A stretch of DNA of 64,000 bases. Origin: Bacteroidales bacterium. GTDB taxonomy: Bacteria; Bacteroidota; Bacteroidia; Bacteroidales; UBA6680. Shown here in pieces: positions 37,926 through 47,607 of the stretch. Position 1 is the stretch's first letter. Every line of letters starts with the position of its first letter. Position numbers and translations under genes: made by a program. The notes under the pieces were generated by a model. That model was not told the DNA's origin, did not search any database, and saw only the letters and a list, made by a program, of their open reading frames with translations. The stretch is taken from contig JAOARD010000076.1 in assembly GCA_025210735.1 (NCBI GenBank), forward strand, positions 124,001 through 188,000, in the 5' to 3' direction.

Positions 37926-38636
37926 ATGATAAAATATAAAAGAGTATTACTTAAACTGAGCGGAGAAGCTCTAATGGGGAACGATAATTACGGAATAAAC
38001 AGTAATGTTCTGAACACATATGCCGAGCAGATAAAAGAGATTAACGATCTTGGTGTTGAGGTTGGAATTGTAATTGGTGGCGGAAATATCTTCAGAGGTC
38101 TTGCTGGTGAAAGTGCCGGATTTGAGAGGGTAAAAGGCGATCAGATGGGAATGCTTGCTACAGTTATAAACAGTATTGCGCTACAATCGGCTCTTGAAGC
38201 TATTAACTGTAAAGCCGAGGTGTTAACATCTATAAGAATGGAGCCTGTTGGTAAATTATACTCAAAAAGCCTGGCTCTTGAAGCTTTTGAGAGTAAGAAG
38301 GTGGTAATTATTGCCGGAGGTACAGGAAATCCGTATTTTACAACCGATACAGCTTCGGCTTTAAGAGGTGTTGAGATAGAGGCTGCTGCCCTGTTAAAAG
38401 GTACACGAGTTGATGGTGTATATGACTCAGATCCGGAGAAAAATCCTAATGCAGTAAAATACGACAATCTTACTTTTGATAAGGCTTACAGCGATAAATT
38501 AAAGGTTATGGATCTTACAGCATTTACAATGTGTCAGGAGAATAATCTTCCGATAATTGTTTTTGATATGAATAAGAAAGGTAATCTTAAAGAACTTATT
38601 TTAGGTCAAAAAGTTGGAAGCATAATTGAAAATTAG
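37926..38636 (+). CDS. pyrH: UMP kinase
   Basis: Phosphorylates UMP to UDP in pyrimidine nucleotide synthesis. The amino acid kinase fold shows YKRVLLKLSGEALMG at the start, GIVIGGGNIFRG, the GTGNPYFTTDTASALR loop and DGVYDSDPEKNP. The product has 236 aa from the ATG at 37926, the usual size. It is followed 36 bases later by frr, a common pairing. Confidence 0.96.
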   Translation: MIKYKRVLLKLSGEALMGNDNYGINSNVLNTYAEQIKEINDLGVEVGIVIGGGNIFRGLAGESAGFERVKGDQMGMLATVINSIALQSALEAINCKAEVLTSIRMEPVGKLYSKSLALEAFESKKVVIIAGGTGNPYFTTDTASALRGVEIEAAALLKGTRVDGVYDSDPEKNPNAVKYDNLTFDKAYSDKLKVMDLTAFTMCQENNLPIIVFDMNKKGNLKELILGQKVGSIIEN

Positions 38637-38672
38637 ATATATTTAAACCTATAAACATAAAAACAGGTAATT

Positions 38673-39236
38673 ATGAATGATGATATAAACTTAGTACTGG
38701 CAGAAGCAGAAGAGAAAATGGATAAGGCTGTAGACCACCTAAACAATGAGTTGCTTACTATTAGAGCAGGAAAAGCTTCGAGCCACATGTTAGATGGTAT
38801 TATGGTTGAATACTACGGTTCTCAGACTCCACTTAGTCAGGTAGCTAATATTGCTGTTCCTGATGCCAGAACTATCACTATTCAGCCTTGGGAAAAGAAT
38901 ATAATGGGTGATATTGAGAAAGCTATTCTTGTTGCAAATATTGGTCTTACTCCAATGAACAACGGAGAGCTTATTCGTCTTAGTATTCCACCATTAACTG
39001 AGGAGCGTCGTAAGGAGCTTGTTAAAAATGTAAGAGCTGAGGGTGAGAATGCACGTGTTAGTATCAGAAATGCCCGCAGAGATGCAATTGATGCATTCAA
39101 GAAACTACAGAAAGATGGTCTTTCAGAAGATATGGCTAAAGACGCAGAAGGAGAAGCGCAAAAACTTACCGATAAGTTCTCTGGAACTATTGATAAGATA
39201 TTAGGTGCAAAAGAAGAGGATATAATGACAATATAA
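38673..39236 (+). CDS. frr: Ribosome recycling factor
   Basis: A 187-aa protein that, with EF-G, splits post-termination ribosomes. Diagnostic segments are LLTIRAGKASSHMLDGIMVEYYG, PLSQVANIAVPDARTI, IQPWEK, LIRLSIPPLTEERRKELVK and VSIRNARRDA. Second gene of pyrH-frr. Confidence 0.97.
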   Translation: MNDDINLVLAEAEEKMDKAVDHLNNELLTIRAGKASSHMLDGIMVEYYGSQTPLSQVANIAVPDARTITIQPWEKNIMGDIEKAILVANIGLTPMNNGELIRLSIPPLTEERRKELVKNVRAEGENARVSIRNARRDAIDAFKKLQKDGLSEDMAKDAEGEAQKLTDKFSGTIDKILGAKEEDIMTI

Positions 39237-39261
39237 TTTATTGTACATATAATATTAACAA

Positions 39262-39287
39262 GGGAGCCTTATTGGTTCCCTTTTTTT
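39262..39287 (+). terminator. Terminator of pyrH-frr
   Basis: GGGAGCC (39262-39268) pairs with GGTTCCC (39274-39280), including one G-T pair, followed by T7. Confidence 0.8.
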
Positions 39288-39404
39288 GTTTGTAATGTTA
39301 AAGATATATTATAATTATTAATAATAGATAAAAGATTGTATTTTGCTATACCTTTTGCTGGATAAGTATTTCATGCAAACAGAATCAAACCTAAAACAAT
39401 CTTT

Positions 39405-40571
39405 ATGAAGAGAAGTCTAAAAACCCTGTCTATATTAATGTTTATAGCTTACAGCTTAAATATTAATGCTCAAAGAGATGAATTTGATGTAACAAAAAGT
39501 ATCATGAACTGGATTCCGGATTCGCTAACCACCACAACTAACGGAATTGCAAAATACATTGATGCAAACTTCAGAACCAACAAGCAAAAAACGAAAGCAA
39601 TATTCTTCTGGATAACAAACAATATCAATTACGATTCAGCAAATAAATACAGAATTAATGATTCTGATCAAAATGTTGATATATCATACAGAACACTGAG
39701 AACCAGAAAAGGTGTTTGTACAGATTATACTCATCTGTTTTCTGAGATATCAAAAAAAGTTGGTATAAAAACATATACAATATCCGGATATGCAAAAATT
39801 GACAACAATATAAACTATAATATGCACACATGGTGTGTATCAAATATCGATTCCGAATGGTATTTTACAGATCCCACATGGGGTGCAGGATATACAGAAA
39901 AAGGTGTCTTTATAAGAGATATGCAGATCAAATATTTTATGGTTGAACCAAAACTATTTATCAAGAGTCATATGCCACTTGACCCTTTATGGCAGTTTCT
40001 AAATCATCCGGTAACAAAAAATGAGTTTAGCAAAAAACGGATAAAAGTAAATACAAATAGTAAATTCTTTAATTATACAGACTCGTTAAAGAGATATGAT
40101 AATCTGTCTGAGATTGAACGACTCTATTCTGAATACCTTCGCACACTAAATAATGGTATAACCAACTATATTGATTACGACAATATATGCAGATTAAAAA
40201 ACGGTATTAATAAATATCACCAGGAACAGAACAGAAAGATATATAACAGGGCTCAACGATTTTATGACAAAGGAATATCGGCTTATAACAGTTATATAGA
40301 TTACAAAAACAGATATTACACTCCCTATAAAAGTGATTCTGAAATAACCGAAATGCTTAACATAGCAAAGCGTGCTTTTGATAATACATCGGCAACATTA
40401 GATAGTATCTATAAGGTTTCTGGTAATATAAATGACAATAAATTAAGGTTAGAAAGCATTATAGAGACATTAAACAGAGATTTGAAAGAGGAGTATAATA
40501 ACCTTGATAATTACCTTAGAGTAGCAAAAGACTACAGAAAAAAGTTAAAAGAACTACAGCAAGAAGATTAA
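39405..40571 (+). CDS. Secreted transglutaminase-like protein
   Basis: The 388-aa protein has a signal peptide (1-22, ending NINA) and a transglutaminase/protease-like domain. The catalytic triad is readable: C105 in RKGVCTDYTHLF, H141 in YNMHTWC and D156 in FTDPTWG. The C-terminal half (about 220-388) is a charged coiled coil. Likely periplasmic; it may act as a cysteine peptidase or have lost that role to binding. It is the last chromosomal gene before the integrated element. Confidence 0.8.
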   Translation: MKRSLKTLSILMFIAYSLNINAQRDEFDVTKSIMNWIPDSLTTTTNGIAKYIDANFRTNKQKTKAIFFWITNNINYDSANKYRINDSDQNVDISYRTLRTRKGVCTDYTHLFSEISKKVGIKTYTISGYAKIDNNINYNMHTWCVSNIDSEWYFTDPTWGAGYTEKGVFIRDMQIKYFMVEPKLFIKSHMPLDPLWQFLNHPVTKNEFSKKRIKVNTNSKFFNYTDSLKRYDNLSEIERLYSEYLRTLNNGITNYIDYDNICRLKNGINKYHQEQNRKIYNRAQRFYDKGISAYNSYIDYKNRYYTPYKSDSEITEMLNIAKRAFDNTSATLDSIYKVSGNINDNKLRLESIIETLNRDLKEEYNNLDNYLRVAKDYRKKLKELQQED

Positions 40572-40651
40572 TAAAGGGAAGGGAATCAAATGGGGTGATT
40601 CCCTTACAATAATAATACTAAACAAAAGAGAATTTGTATCGGTAAGGATAC

Positions 40652-40680
40652 AAAAAAAGCCGAAATAAAAATTTCGGCTT
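40652..40680 (-). terminator. Terminator of the tRNA-Asn locus
   Basis: The perfect 10-bp stem AAGCCGAAAT (40657-40666) with ATTTCGGCTT (40671-40680) and loop AAAA is followed on the minus strand by T7. It lies seven bases past the tRNA 3' end, where the intact host gene would have terminated. Confidence 0.8.
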
Positions 40681-40687
40681 CTCTTTG

Positions 40688-40735
40688 CTCCCCCTCTAGG
40701 ACTTGAACCTAGGACCCCCTGATTAACAGTCAGGG
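40688..40735 (-). tRNA. 3' half of tRNA-Asn(GUU): left attachment site of the integrated element
   Basis: On the minus strand, 40735 to 40688 reads as the anticodon stem-loop CCTGA-CTGTTAA-TCAGG (anticodon GTT). After it come a short variable loop, the T arm CTAGG-TTCAAGT-CCTAG, the acceptor strand AGGGGGA and discriminator G. The D arm and the 5' acceptor strand TCCCCCT are missing; the sequence upstream is unrelated and A/T-rich. This is what remains at one end when an element integrates into a tRNA 3' portion. The integrase gene is 155 bases away. Confidence 0.8.
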
Positions 40736-40835
40736 TTTTTTGTTGTTTTTACAATCCAACAAAACACAAATACGCTGTATTTCTTTGTTTTAGCGTTCTT
40801 AAGGATTCGGGTTAATTCATATTATTTCATATATT

Positions 40836-40856
40836 GCGTGCAAATGGCGTGCAAAT
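40836..40856 (+). promoter_or_regulatory. Direct repeat upstream of the integrase gene
   Basis: GCGTGCAAAT occurs at 40836-40845 and 40847-40856, an 11-base period, 34 bases before the integrase ATG. It may be an integrase arm-type site or an operator for the integrase gene. Confidence 0.45.
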
Positions 40857-40889
40857 AATTTTTAGAATTAACATACAGAACATCAGAAT

Positions 40890-42107
40890 ATGGCAACTAA
40901 TGTAAAAATTTCTTTAGACAAAAGACGATCAAAGAAGGACGAAACCTATCCAATTATCCTAAGAATTTCCCACCTCAGAAGTACAATCTCTATTCCTACG
41001 GGTTATTACGTCAAAGAAAAAGATTGGGACGAGAAAGGAACTAAAATCAAGAACTCATACAAAGGAGTTTCCAGCGTAACCAGATTAAATAACTTAATCA
41101 GAAAACAGCAAGTTAAAGCTCTTGATATTATCACTCAACTCCAAGATTCGGTAGAGCTAAATAAACTGACCGCAAAACAAATTAAAGAGAGGATTGTGAA
41201 CAAGGATAGCCAATACACTTTTTATAAGTTCACAGATATGGTTATCCAAGAGTTCAAGGAGTCCAAAAGATTCAGTTACGCAAGCTCAATTAAAGACATG
41301 CTGAACGCTGTTAAGAGATTCAAAAATGATGTTGATTTTAAATTCGAGCAACTGGACTACTCTTTCCTAAAAAGCTTCGAAGCTCAACACCGCAATAAAG
41401 GCAATTCAATTAATTCGCTTGGTGTGTATATGCGTAATATCCGAGTTATCTACAATCGAGCAATTAAAGAGGGGCACGTTAAACGAGACTTCTACCCGTT
41501 CAAGGATTATTCAATAAAACGTGAAAAGACCAAGAAGAGAGCCGTTACCAGAGATTTTATAAAATCTATCGAAGATCTTGAACTTACGGAAGGAACTCGT
41601 ATCTGGCACGCTAGAAATTATTTCCTATTCAGCTTCTATGCTATGGGAATAAACTTTATAGATATGGCATTCCTTAGACCAAATAACTTCTCAAATGGTC
41701 GCTTAGAGTATAAGCGACACAAAACCAATAAAGCTTATAGCATAGAGATTACTCAACAGATGAATGGCATCCTGAGCCACTACCTAGAAGGCAAAAAATA
41801 CGATGAGTATATCTTCCCAATTATCACACGTGTTGGCGATTCTGTTTTAGAGTTTAGAGATATTGCCCAAAGACGCAGAGTGTACAACAAGAAATTAAAA
41901 GAGATTGGCGAAATGATAGGAATGGAAACACCATTAACAAGCTACGTAGCCCGACACTCCTGGGCAACTATTGCCAAAAGAAAAGGTGTTCCGGTGGCTG
42001 TTATCTCAGAAGGCATGGGACACGAAGATGTTAAGACGACTCAGATATACTTGGATAGCTTCAATAAAGATGTCTTAGATGATTACAACAAACTAATCAC
42101 ACAATAA
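40890..42107 (+). CDS. int: Tyrosine recombinase/integrase (Bacteroidota type)
   Basis: The 405-aa protein has an N-terminal arm-binding domain (KISLDKRRSKKDETYPIILR), a central SAM-like core-binding domain and a C-terminal catalytic domain. The catalytic pieces are R355-H356 in VARHSWATIA, H378 in GMGHEDVKTTQIYL and the nucleophile Y387. The usual first arginine (G-x-R) is replaced: the motif reads AMGIN, so N255 stands there. The first box II histidine is Y352. Loss of the first arginine is known for the CTnDOT integrase, so activity is still plausible. It catalyses integration into and excision from tRNA-Asn. Confidence 0.92.
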   Translation: MATNVKISLDKRRSKKDETYPIILRISHLRSTISIPTGYYVKEKDWDEKGTKIKNSYKGVSSVTRLNNLIRKQQVKALDIITQLQDSVELNKLTAKQIKERIVNKDSQYTFYKFTDMVIQEFKESKRFSYASSIKDMLNAVKRFKNDVDFKFEQLDYSFLKSFEAQHRNKGNSINSLGVYMRNIRVIYNRAIKEGHVKRDFYPFKDYSIKREKTKKRAVTRDFIKSIEDLELTEGTRIWHARNYFLFSFYAMGINFIDMAFLRPNNFSNGRLEYKRHKTNKAYSIEITQQMNGILSHYLEGKKYDEYIFPIITRVGDSVLEFRDIAQRRRVYNKKLKEIGEMIGMETPLTSYVARHSWATIAKRKGVPVAVISEGMGHEDVKTTQIYLDSFNKDVLDDYNKLITQ

Positions 42108-42328
42108 CCTCACTTATGAAGAGACGAACTCATTGTAATCTGATAAGCACCAATTTGTATATAAATGACTTTGTGCAAGAATTTTATTCAAAAAATACTC
42201 TTTTCAAAGAATGTAGAAAAGGAAGATTTTTTGGATAAAACCCAAAGGGCTTGTTCTTGTTCAAATGTTATTTATATCCTCTTATCTTTGCTTATTCAGA
42301 CTTCAATTAGTGATCCACCAACAAACCC

Positions 42329-43849
42329 CTACTTCTCTAATAAGTCCGAAAACCCGACATCCCGCCCCCTATTTTTGTTAATGTAACTCAAACAATCTGT
42401 TAATCGGTTTGTATCAATTTGTTTATTCGAATCATCCCATATACCCAGAGCGGTAATATCTTCAAAACCTGAAGTGTTGCTGTTTTTATTTCTCAATAAC
42501 GATAAATCTTTGTTTAACTGTACTATTTGTAACTCAGAAATAATCTCACTATCTGGATAGCCAAGTGATGTAAGAATCTTGCTACAAAATACTCTCTGGT
42601 CTCTACTCGGTACATCAGCATTATTCAGCTCTGGATTAAACAAGCTTTCAATTCCTGAGTTACGGAGTGCACCATAAGTGAACGCTGTATTAACAGTTAA
42701 CACGTTCTTACGTCCCTGAAACGGCATTTTGTTATCAGGAATTTTCAGAACAAAGTTTAATCCATCAATCTGAATCGAACGACTTCCATCCGAATTTAAC
42801 ACAGCAGAAAAACCATTTCTCAACGGGAAAGAGATCTTCTCTGGAATCTGTTCTTGCAAACTGGTTATTTCAACTTTTACAGTTTCCAACTCCTGCTTCT
42901 TCTCTGCCAATTCCTTTTCCAGATTACTCCTCTCCTGCTCTGTAATTTCCGGGTCATTCAATTTAGCTTCTAGTTTGGATATATCGCTTTTAATCAAATC
43001 CCTATTCTCTTCTTTTCGGGAAACAACCTCACCTAACTTTTCTTTCTGCTCCTTAAGGTCTGTCAAAGTTGCATCCATATCTTTAATCGTAGAGATATTT
43101 CCAAACTTAGTAACAATTTTCTCTTTAGCTGAATCACTAACTTCTGAACTACTTGCAATTGTTTTCAATGCTGTATCAAAAGAGTTTTCTGAGGTTATAT
43201 CAACATTAGACAAGATACTTTCTACAGCTTTCTGGTCACTTGTGTCTAAATCTGACTTTGCATAGTTGTGCAATGCCAACATCTGTTTCCAGTTTTCTAC
43301 CCACACTGAAACGCTCTCATCACCTTCGTATGAAGCTATCAATTTACTTAATATTTCCGTCTGAGATTTTCCCTCTGCTACCAACTTCTCCTTAAAGGCA
43401 ATAACCTCATCACCTTTAGAAATTACCGATTTCTCCTTCTCACTATCATTCAATATTTTTTTCAAATCAGCTTCAGGCACAGAATTACCAATAGCATTCT
43501 GCAAATCAATGTAATCTTTAGCTGCTTTAAAGACCTCTTTACTTCCTGAGTAATTCTTATCGATAAAATTCGTTAGGTTCTCTTCATCAACAATACCTCC
43601 ATCAAGTTCACTCAGATTACTTTCTAGCTCTATGTCTGCTTTCTGGCGGTCTTTATTCTCTATTCCCTGATGTATTTTTCGTTGATTTTCTCGCTGTTTT
43701 GCGTCAGAATTAAGTTGTTCCAAATCTATTTGAGGCAGATTCTCATGAGAATCTGTTGACTCGGACGAGTCAACAGATTTAAGCGCAGCTTCCCCATACT
43801 CTGAACGTTCTAGCATCGCTGCATTATACCAGAACGAATTGATATTCAC
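42329..43849 (-). CDS. Hypothetical coiled-coil protein, 506 aa
   Basis: Acidic, with long coiled coils at about residues 50-90 and 260-335 (for example LEKELAEKKQELETVK). No signal peptide or membrane segment. The last 170 residues are globular (DGSRSIQIDGLNFVLKIPDN and a later GFEDITALGIWDD) and unassigned. Convergent with the integrase gene. Not recognised; it could be a structural or cargo protein of the element. Confidence 0.55.
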   Translation of the reverse strand: MNINSFWYNAAMLERSEYGEAALKSVDSSESTDSHENLPQIDLEQLNSDAKQRENQRKIHQGIENKDRQKADIELESNLSELDGGIVDEENLTNFIDKNYSGSKEVFKAAKDYIDLQNAIGNSVPEADLKKILNDSEKEKSVISKGDEVIAFKEKLVAEGKSQTEILSKLIASYEGDESVSVWVENWKQMLALHNYAKSDLDTSDQKAVESILSNVDITSENSFDTALKTIASSSEVSDSAKEKIVTKFGNISTIKDMDATLTDLKEQKEKLGEVVSRKEENRDLIKSDISKLEAKLNDPEITEQERSNLEKELAEKKQELETVKVEITSLQEQIPEKISFPLRNGFSAVLNSDGSRSIQIDGLNFVLKIPDNKMPFQGRKNVLTVNTAFTYGALRNSGIESLFNPELNNADVPSRDQRVFCSKILTSLGYPDSEIISELQIVQLNKDLSLLRNKNSNTSGFEDITALGIWDDSNKQIDTNRLTDCLSYINKNRGRDVGFSDLLEK

Positions 43850-43870
43850 AACATATTAATTTCAAGAAAT

Positions 43871-44242
43871 TTACGGTGCAAGATCATTAAATTCAGCAAA
43901 TTGCTCACACGATTTTTTATGGTTTTTTAACGTGATAAGAAAAAAGGATGCAGCGGCTCCAAAGCTCTTCTTGTCTTTTGGTATGCCAATGGATAAAAGC
44001 TCCCTTTTTATGTCCGCAATCTCCATCTTATTTAAATCTTCGTAAGAGTGCTTTATGAAGTGCTTAAATACCATCTTCTGATATTTATTACTCAATGTGT
44101 CAGGGTTTAGTATATTCGACCTCTTTGAGTAATCTACTTTAACTATTTTCTTCTGTGAAAATACCGGAAAGGCAAATACAGTACATGCAAGTAGTGCGAA
44201 AATTAGGAAACTGTTTCTTTGGCGATTTTTTTGTTTCTTCAT
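43871..44242 (-). CDS. Small secreted hypothetical protein, 123 aa
   Basis: A basic N-terminus then a hydrophobic signal segment (FLIFALLACTVFAFPVFSQ) predicts export. The mature part of about 93 residues is lysine-rich. It lies upstream of the 506-aa coiled-coil gene on the same strand with a 21-base gap, so the two are likely an operon. No family recognised. The 44243-44594 gap shows no supported feature. Confidence 0.55.
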   Translation of the reverse strand: MKKQKNRQRNSFLIFALLACTVFAFPVFSQKKIVKVDYSKRSNILNPDTLSNKYQKMVFKHFIKHSYEDLNKMEIADIKRELLSIGIPKDKKSFGAAASFFLITLKNHKKSCEQFAEFNDLAP

Positions 44243-44594
44243 CTCATTTGGTTTTAATCCTTCAAGGTTCTAAAAGGATATTTAACAGAAAGAGCGTGAA
44301 CCTTAGCTAAGTCAACAGTGGTATCGCCAAACACCCGAGATGAACTTATAATATGCCAAGGACACGCCCATACGGACGCACTGCATACTTTTCTTCATCT
44401 CTTAAAATTTGGCGATTTTCTGTTGAAAAAAGTAGCTACGCTATATTTTTATACTTTCTTATCTTCTATTCTTATACGTTTAATTTCATTAATTACGGTT
44501 ACAAAGATATATAAAGTTACTCTTTGTTTGTATATTTTTTAATTAATTCTCCTAATGATTTCCTATAATCTAGCTCAATATAAATAATGATCTA

Positions 44595-46745
44595 TTATTG
44601 TGCTTCTCTAAAGGTAATTGTATTTGGATTTATAAGATTTATCGGAGGATTCAGTATAGATTTATAATGACTATATTGAGGTTTTCCTTTTTTACCTCTG
44701 AATTCTGGCAATCTCATTAATTGTAAAACAGCAGAATCTATATCATTATCTAATATGATATAAGAACACGCTAAAAATTTTATTGTCATAACCGATCTAT
44801 TGTTCAAAGCATCAGCTTTCATAAACATTTTTTTTGCTTCATAAACCTTTCCCAAATTATAATTAAGCTCTCCTAATCTCTTGTAGGATGCTGTAGATTT
44901 TGGATTCTCCTTTATTGATGTTTCAAAAGATTCTATAGCCTTAAAATATTGCCTATTTAATACCAATGACATTCCTAGTTCATAATATAGCCTGTAATCC
45001 TTAGATATATGATTCTTTAATTCTAAATATATTTGAATCGCCTCATTTAATCTTCCCATTTTCGTTAAAATCTTTGCTTTAAAAAGTAATGTCTCATAGT
45101 GATCATTAACAACAGCTTTCTGGATGTATTGAAAGGCCTTATCTAAGTTGAATAATGGATTCTCTATATTTGGAACACCAATATTTCCTCTGTTTGAATA
45201 TCCATAATATTTTTGTGCACTTACCCAAGCTAGGTGCCGATATGCAGTTTTAGACTCTTCTTCGTGATCAGATTGAGCAACAGGCAAAAGATACTCTAAG
45301 GCCTTAGAGTAGTTGTTCAATAATAAATAAAGTTGCCCTATCCTTAATTGAGCAAAAATATCACCATCAAATTCTTCCAATAATTCAAAATATGTCTGCA
45401 TGGCTGACTCATAGCTTGATAGTTGAAACTTACTTTCATTTACAAGAATAATTTTTGAGTCACCAATAACATGCATTAATACCCTTACTATTTCTGGTGG
45501 ACAATAAGGGTCATTCAATAGTTTTTGGCAAAGCAAAATTGTCTCTTCACTCCTTTTCTCCTCAAATAATTTATAGATATAAACCATTTTAGCCAAGAAA
45601 CTTCCCTTTTTTAGCAGTTCTTCTGGTACTTCAATTTCATTTAGAAAATAAGGTTTTAATGTATAATCCTTGCTATCAATATATTTGGTGTCAATCTCAT
45701 CAACAATAGTTATATATGAGTATGTTTTTACCTTTTTACTTTTATCATCTTTAATTCTTTTCCCCCAAAGTACAATCTTTGCCCCCTCTGTCCGTCCTAT
45801 TGTCCTTGCATTATCATGCATTATATTAAGAGATTTATCATTTGTATTGATAAAAGAATCTCTACGTCCAATTTTTATGTCTGGAAATTCTTCTAAAACT
45901 CTTCTCATGTCTTCTTCTAAACATTCTGGAAAGATTTCTGAGGTACCTTTATTAAAAGATAAAATTAACACATCTGTTTCATTCACTCGGTCATGAAAAG
46001 TAGTTGATTTTTTCGAATCTAAAGTTGCTTTTATATTTTTAGGATTTACCTGAATAGTTTCATCTTTCTCTTTTTCCTTTTTCCTTATCCTTACTTCATC
46101 ATTCTGCAACAGAATAATTAATAATAGCACCAATAAATAAGACCATCTCCTAGGTCTTTTCTTCCAAAATGGTACAGTTTCAAAACTTTCTTCAGTAACA
46201 GGCTTTTCTTTCTCTTTGTCTAGTCTTTCTTTCTCCTTAATAGCTTTGTCTTTCAACTTCTCTATAATGGCAAGATTTTCTGGTTTAAATAATTCTGGTT
46301 TAAGATTCTTTAATTTTTTATAACCACAAGCCTTATCTTCCTCTAAGTGATCCCAATGAAAAAATCCTAATACAAATGCAATACTTCTTTTTATGTTCTT
46401 ATGAAGTCTTGTGTCCATATCTGAAGTCAAAGATTCAGGATATCTAGTTTTTATATTTCTCGTTATATATTTTCTCTTAAAGTCTTCCTTATCAATAATT
46501 TTGGGAACTTTGTTTTTTGTTTTGAAGTTATTGTTCCAATTCTTCTTATCATAATTACCTATGTTAATAGGTTTATTTGTCTCAAAATCTTTAAAATATG
46601 AGCACACTGTTTTTGAAAACACTTTTTGAAAATCTTTCCAAGATTTAACGGAATAGTCTTCGGAAAACACAGATTTTGCTCCATCATAATCTTCAAGATA
46701 TATCCTTAGAAAAACTAATTCAAAAATAGTAGGTAATTTTTTCAT
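44595..46745 (-). CDS. Large TPR protein with a central TM helix, 716 aa
   Basis: The N-terminal about 190 residues are soluble and charged. A membrane helix is near 203-217 (WSYLLVLLLIILLQ). A small alpha/beta domain follows (TDVLILSFNKG, then ARTIGRTEGAKIVLWGKRI). The C-terminal half (about 390-680) is a TPR array, with clear units such as LRIGQLYLLLNNYSKALEYL and YYELGMSLVLNRQYFKAIES. The fold order suggests a membrane-anchored sensor or scaffold. It is transcribed divergently from 46810-47514. I cannot assign a function; a defence or regulatory role is speculation. Confidence 0.55.
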   Translation of the reverse strand: MKKLPTIFELVFLRIYLEDYDGAKSVFSEDYSVKSWKDFQKVFSKTVCSYFKDFETNKPINIGNYDKKNWNNNFKTKNKVPKIIDKEDFKRKYITRNIKTRYPESLTSDMDTRLHKNIKRSIAFVLGFFHWDHLEEDKACGYKKLKNLKPELFKPENLAIIEKLKDKAIKEKERLDKEKEKPVTEESFETVPFWKKRPRRWSYLLVLLLIILLQNDEVRIRKKEKEKDETIQVNPKNIKATLDSKKSTTFHDRVNETDVLILSFNKGTSEIFPECLEEDMRRVLEEFPDIKIGRRDSFINTNDKSLNIMHDNARTIGRTEGAKIVLWGKRIKDDKSKKVKTYSYITIVDEIDTKYIDSKDYTLKPYFLNEIEVPEELLKKGSFLAKMVYIYKLFEEKRSEETILLCQKLLNDPYCPPEIVRVLMHVIGDSKIILVNESKFQLSSYESAMQTYFELLEEFDGDIFAQLRIGQLYLLLNNYSKALEYLLPVAQSDHEEESKTAYRHLAWVSAQKYYGYSNRGNIGVPNIENPLFNLDKAFQYIQKAVVNDHYETLLFKAKILTKMGRLNEAIQIYLELKNHISKDYRLYYELGMSLVLNRQYFKAIESFETSIKENPKSTASYKRLGELNYNLGKVYEAKKMFMKADALNNRSVMTIKFLACSYIILDNDIDSAVLQLMRLPEFRGKKGKPQYSHYKSILNPPINLINPNTITFREAQ

Positions 46746-46809
46746 AGTACAATGACATTGACAATATGTAACGTCATGCTAATATAGCAATATCATGTAA
46801 ATATACCTT

Positions 46810-47514
46810 ATGTTTAATTCTAAGAATCCCCATGTATTCGAAATTAATGACTCTGAGTGGACGTTGGTTCCCAATGATTCAGAAGGAACTGCATCTTTTG
46901 ACGGAAAATGTTATCCCAGCAAGAGTGTTCTTGATTTAATTGGACAAGAAGGTGTTGATAAGATTGATTCTGTATTAAAAGGAATTAAACGAGCTAAAGA
47001 AATAATATTCGGTGTTGATTCCTTAAAAAGTGGGCTTCACGGAAGACAATACTTCGTAAAAGCTGAAGATTCAGATTTTTGGAATTATGATGGAGATGAA
47101 TACGGACGAGAAGGACAAAAGGACTTAATTAAGTCTGAGACTTTAGCCGTAAAGAAAAAAGTACATATAATTTGTAGTGCTTTCGATATATCTGCTGTTT
47201 CGGATGAAGAAGAGAAAAACAGAACATATGGTATTTTTAGAGAAGGTAAGTGGAATAACCTACCTCTGGATAACCCTGAGCTTGGAATGAACAGTTTGGG
47301 ACGTCGAATTTATACAAATTCAGGTCGCTCTTTTGTAAGAGAATTCAATCCGGTACACGATTATTTTATGCATTTACCAGAAGATGTTTGGGCAATAGAT
47401 GCCAAAAGACACATATACAATAGTCCATATCCTTTTCAAAAACGGGATAAAACTATGTCTTCACTTCAATACTCGCAAAAAAACTTCATGTATCGAGACA
47501 TAACAGAAATATAA
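46810..47514 (+). CDS. Hypothetical protein, 234 aa
   Basis: A soluble protein of mixed composition, rich in aromatic and acidic residues (NDSEWTLVPNDSEGTASF, DSDFWNYDGDEYGREGQKD). No signal peptide and no family recognised. The start is 64 bases from the divergent TPR gene, so the two share a control region. Confidence 0.5.
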   Translation: MFNSKNPHVFEINDSEWTLVPNDSEGTASFDGKCYPSKSVLDLIGQEGVDKIDSVLKGIKRAKEIIFGVDSLKSGLHGRQYFVKAEDSDFWNYDGDEYGREGQKDLIKSETLAVKKKVHIICSAFDISAVSDEEEKNRTYGIFREGKWNNLPLDNPELGMNSLGRRIYTNSGRSFVREFNPVHDYFMHLPEDVWAIDAKRHIYNSPYPFQKRDKTMSSLQYSQKNFMYRDITEI

Positions 47515-47607
47515 TCATCTGCACAGTTAAACTTAGAAAATATTTTTTCCAAAAAATTATACTTTCTAATAAAACCCAGTTATTCAGGACTTTACGAAGA
47601 AATATCA

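Noticed and set aside
40688-40735. Intact tRNA-Asn
   Set aside because: The D arm and the 5' acceptor strand are absent upstream of the anticodon stem, so it cannot be a functional tRNA.
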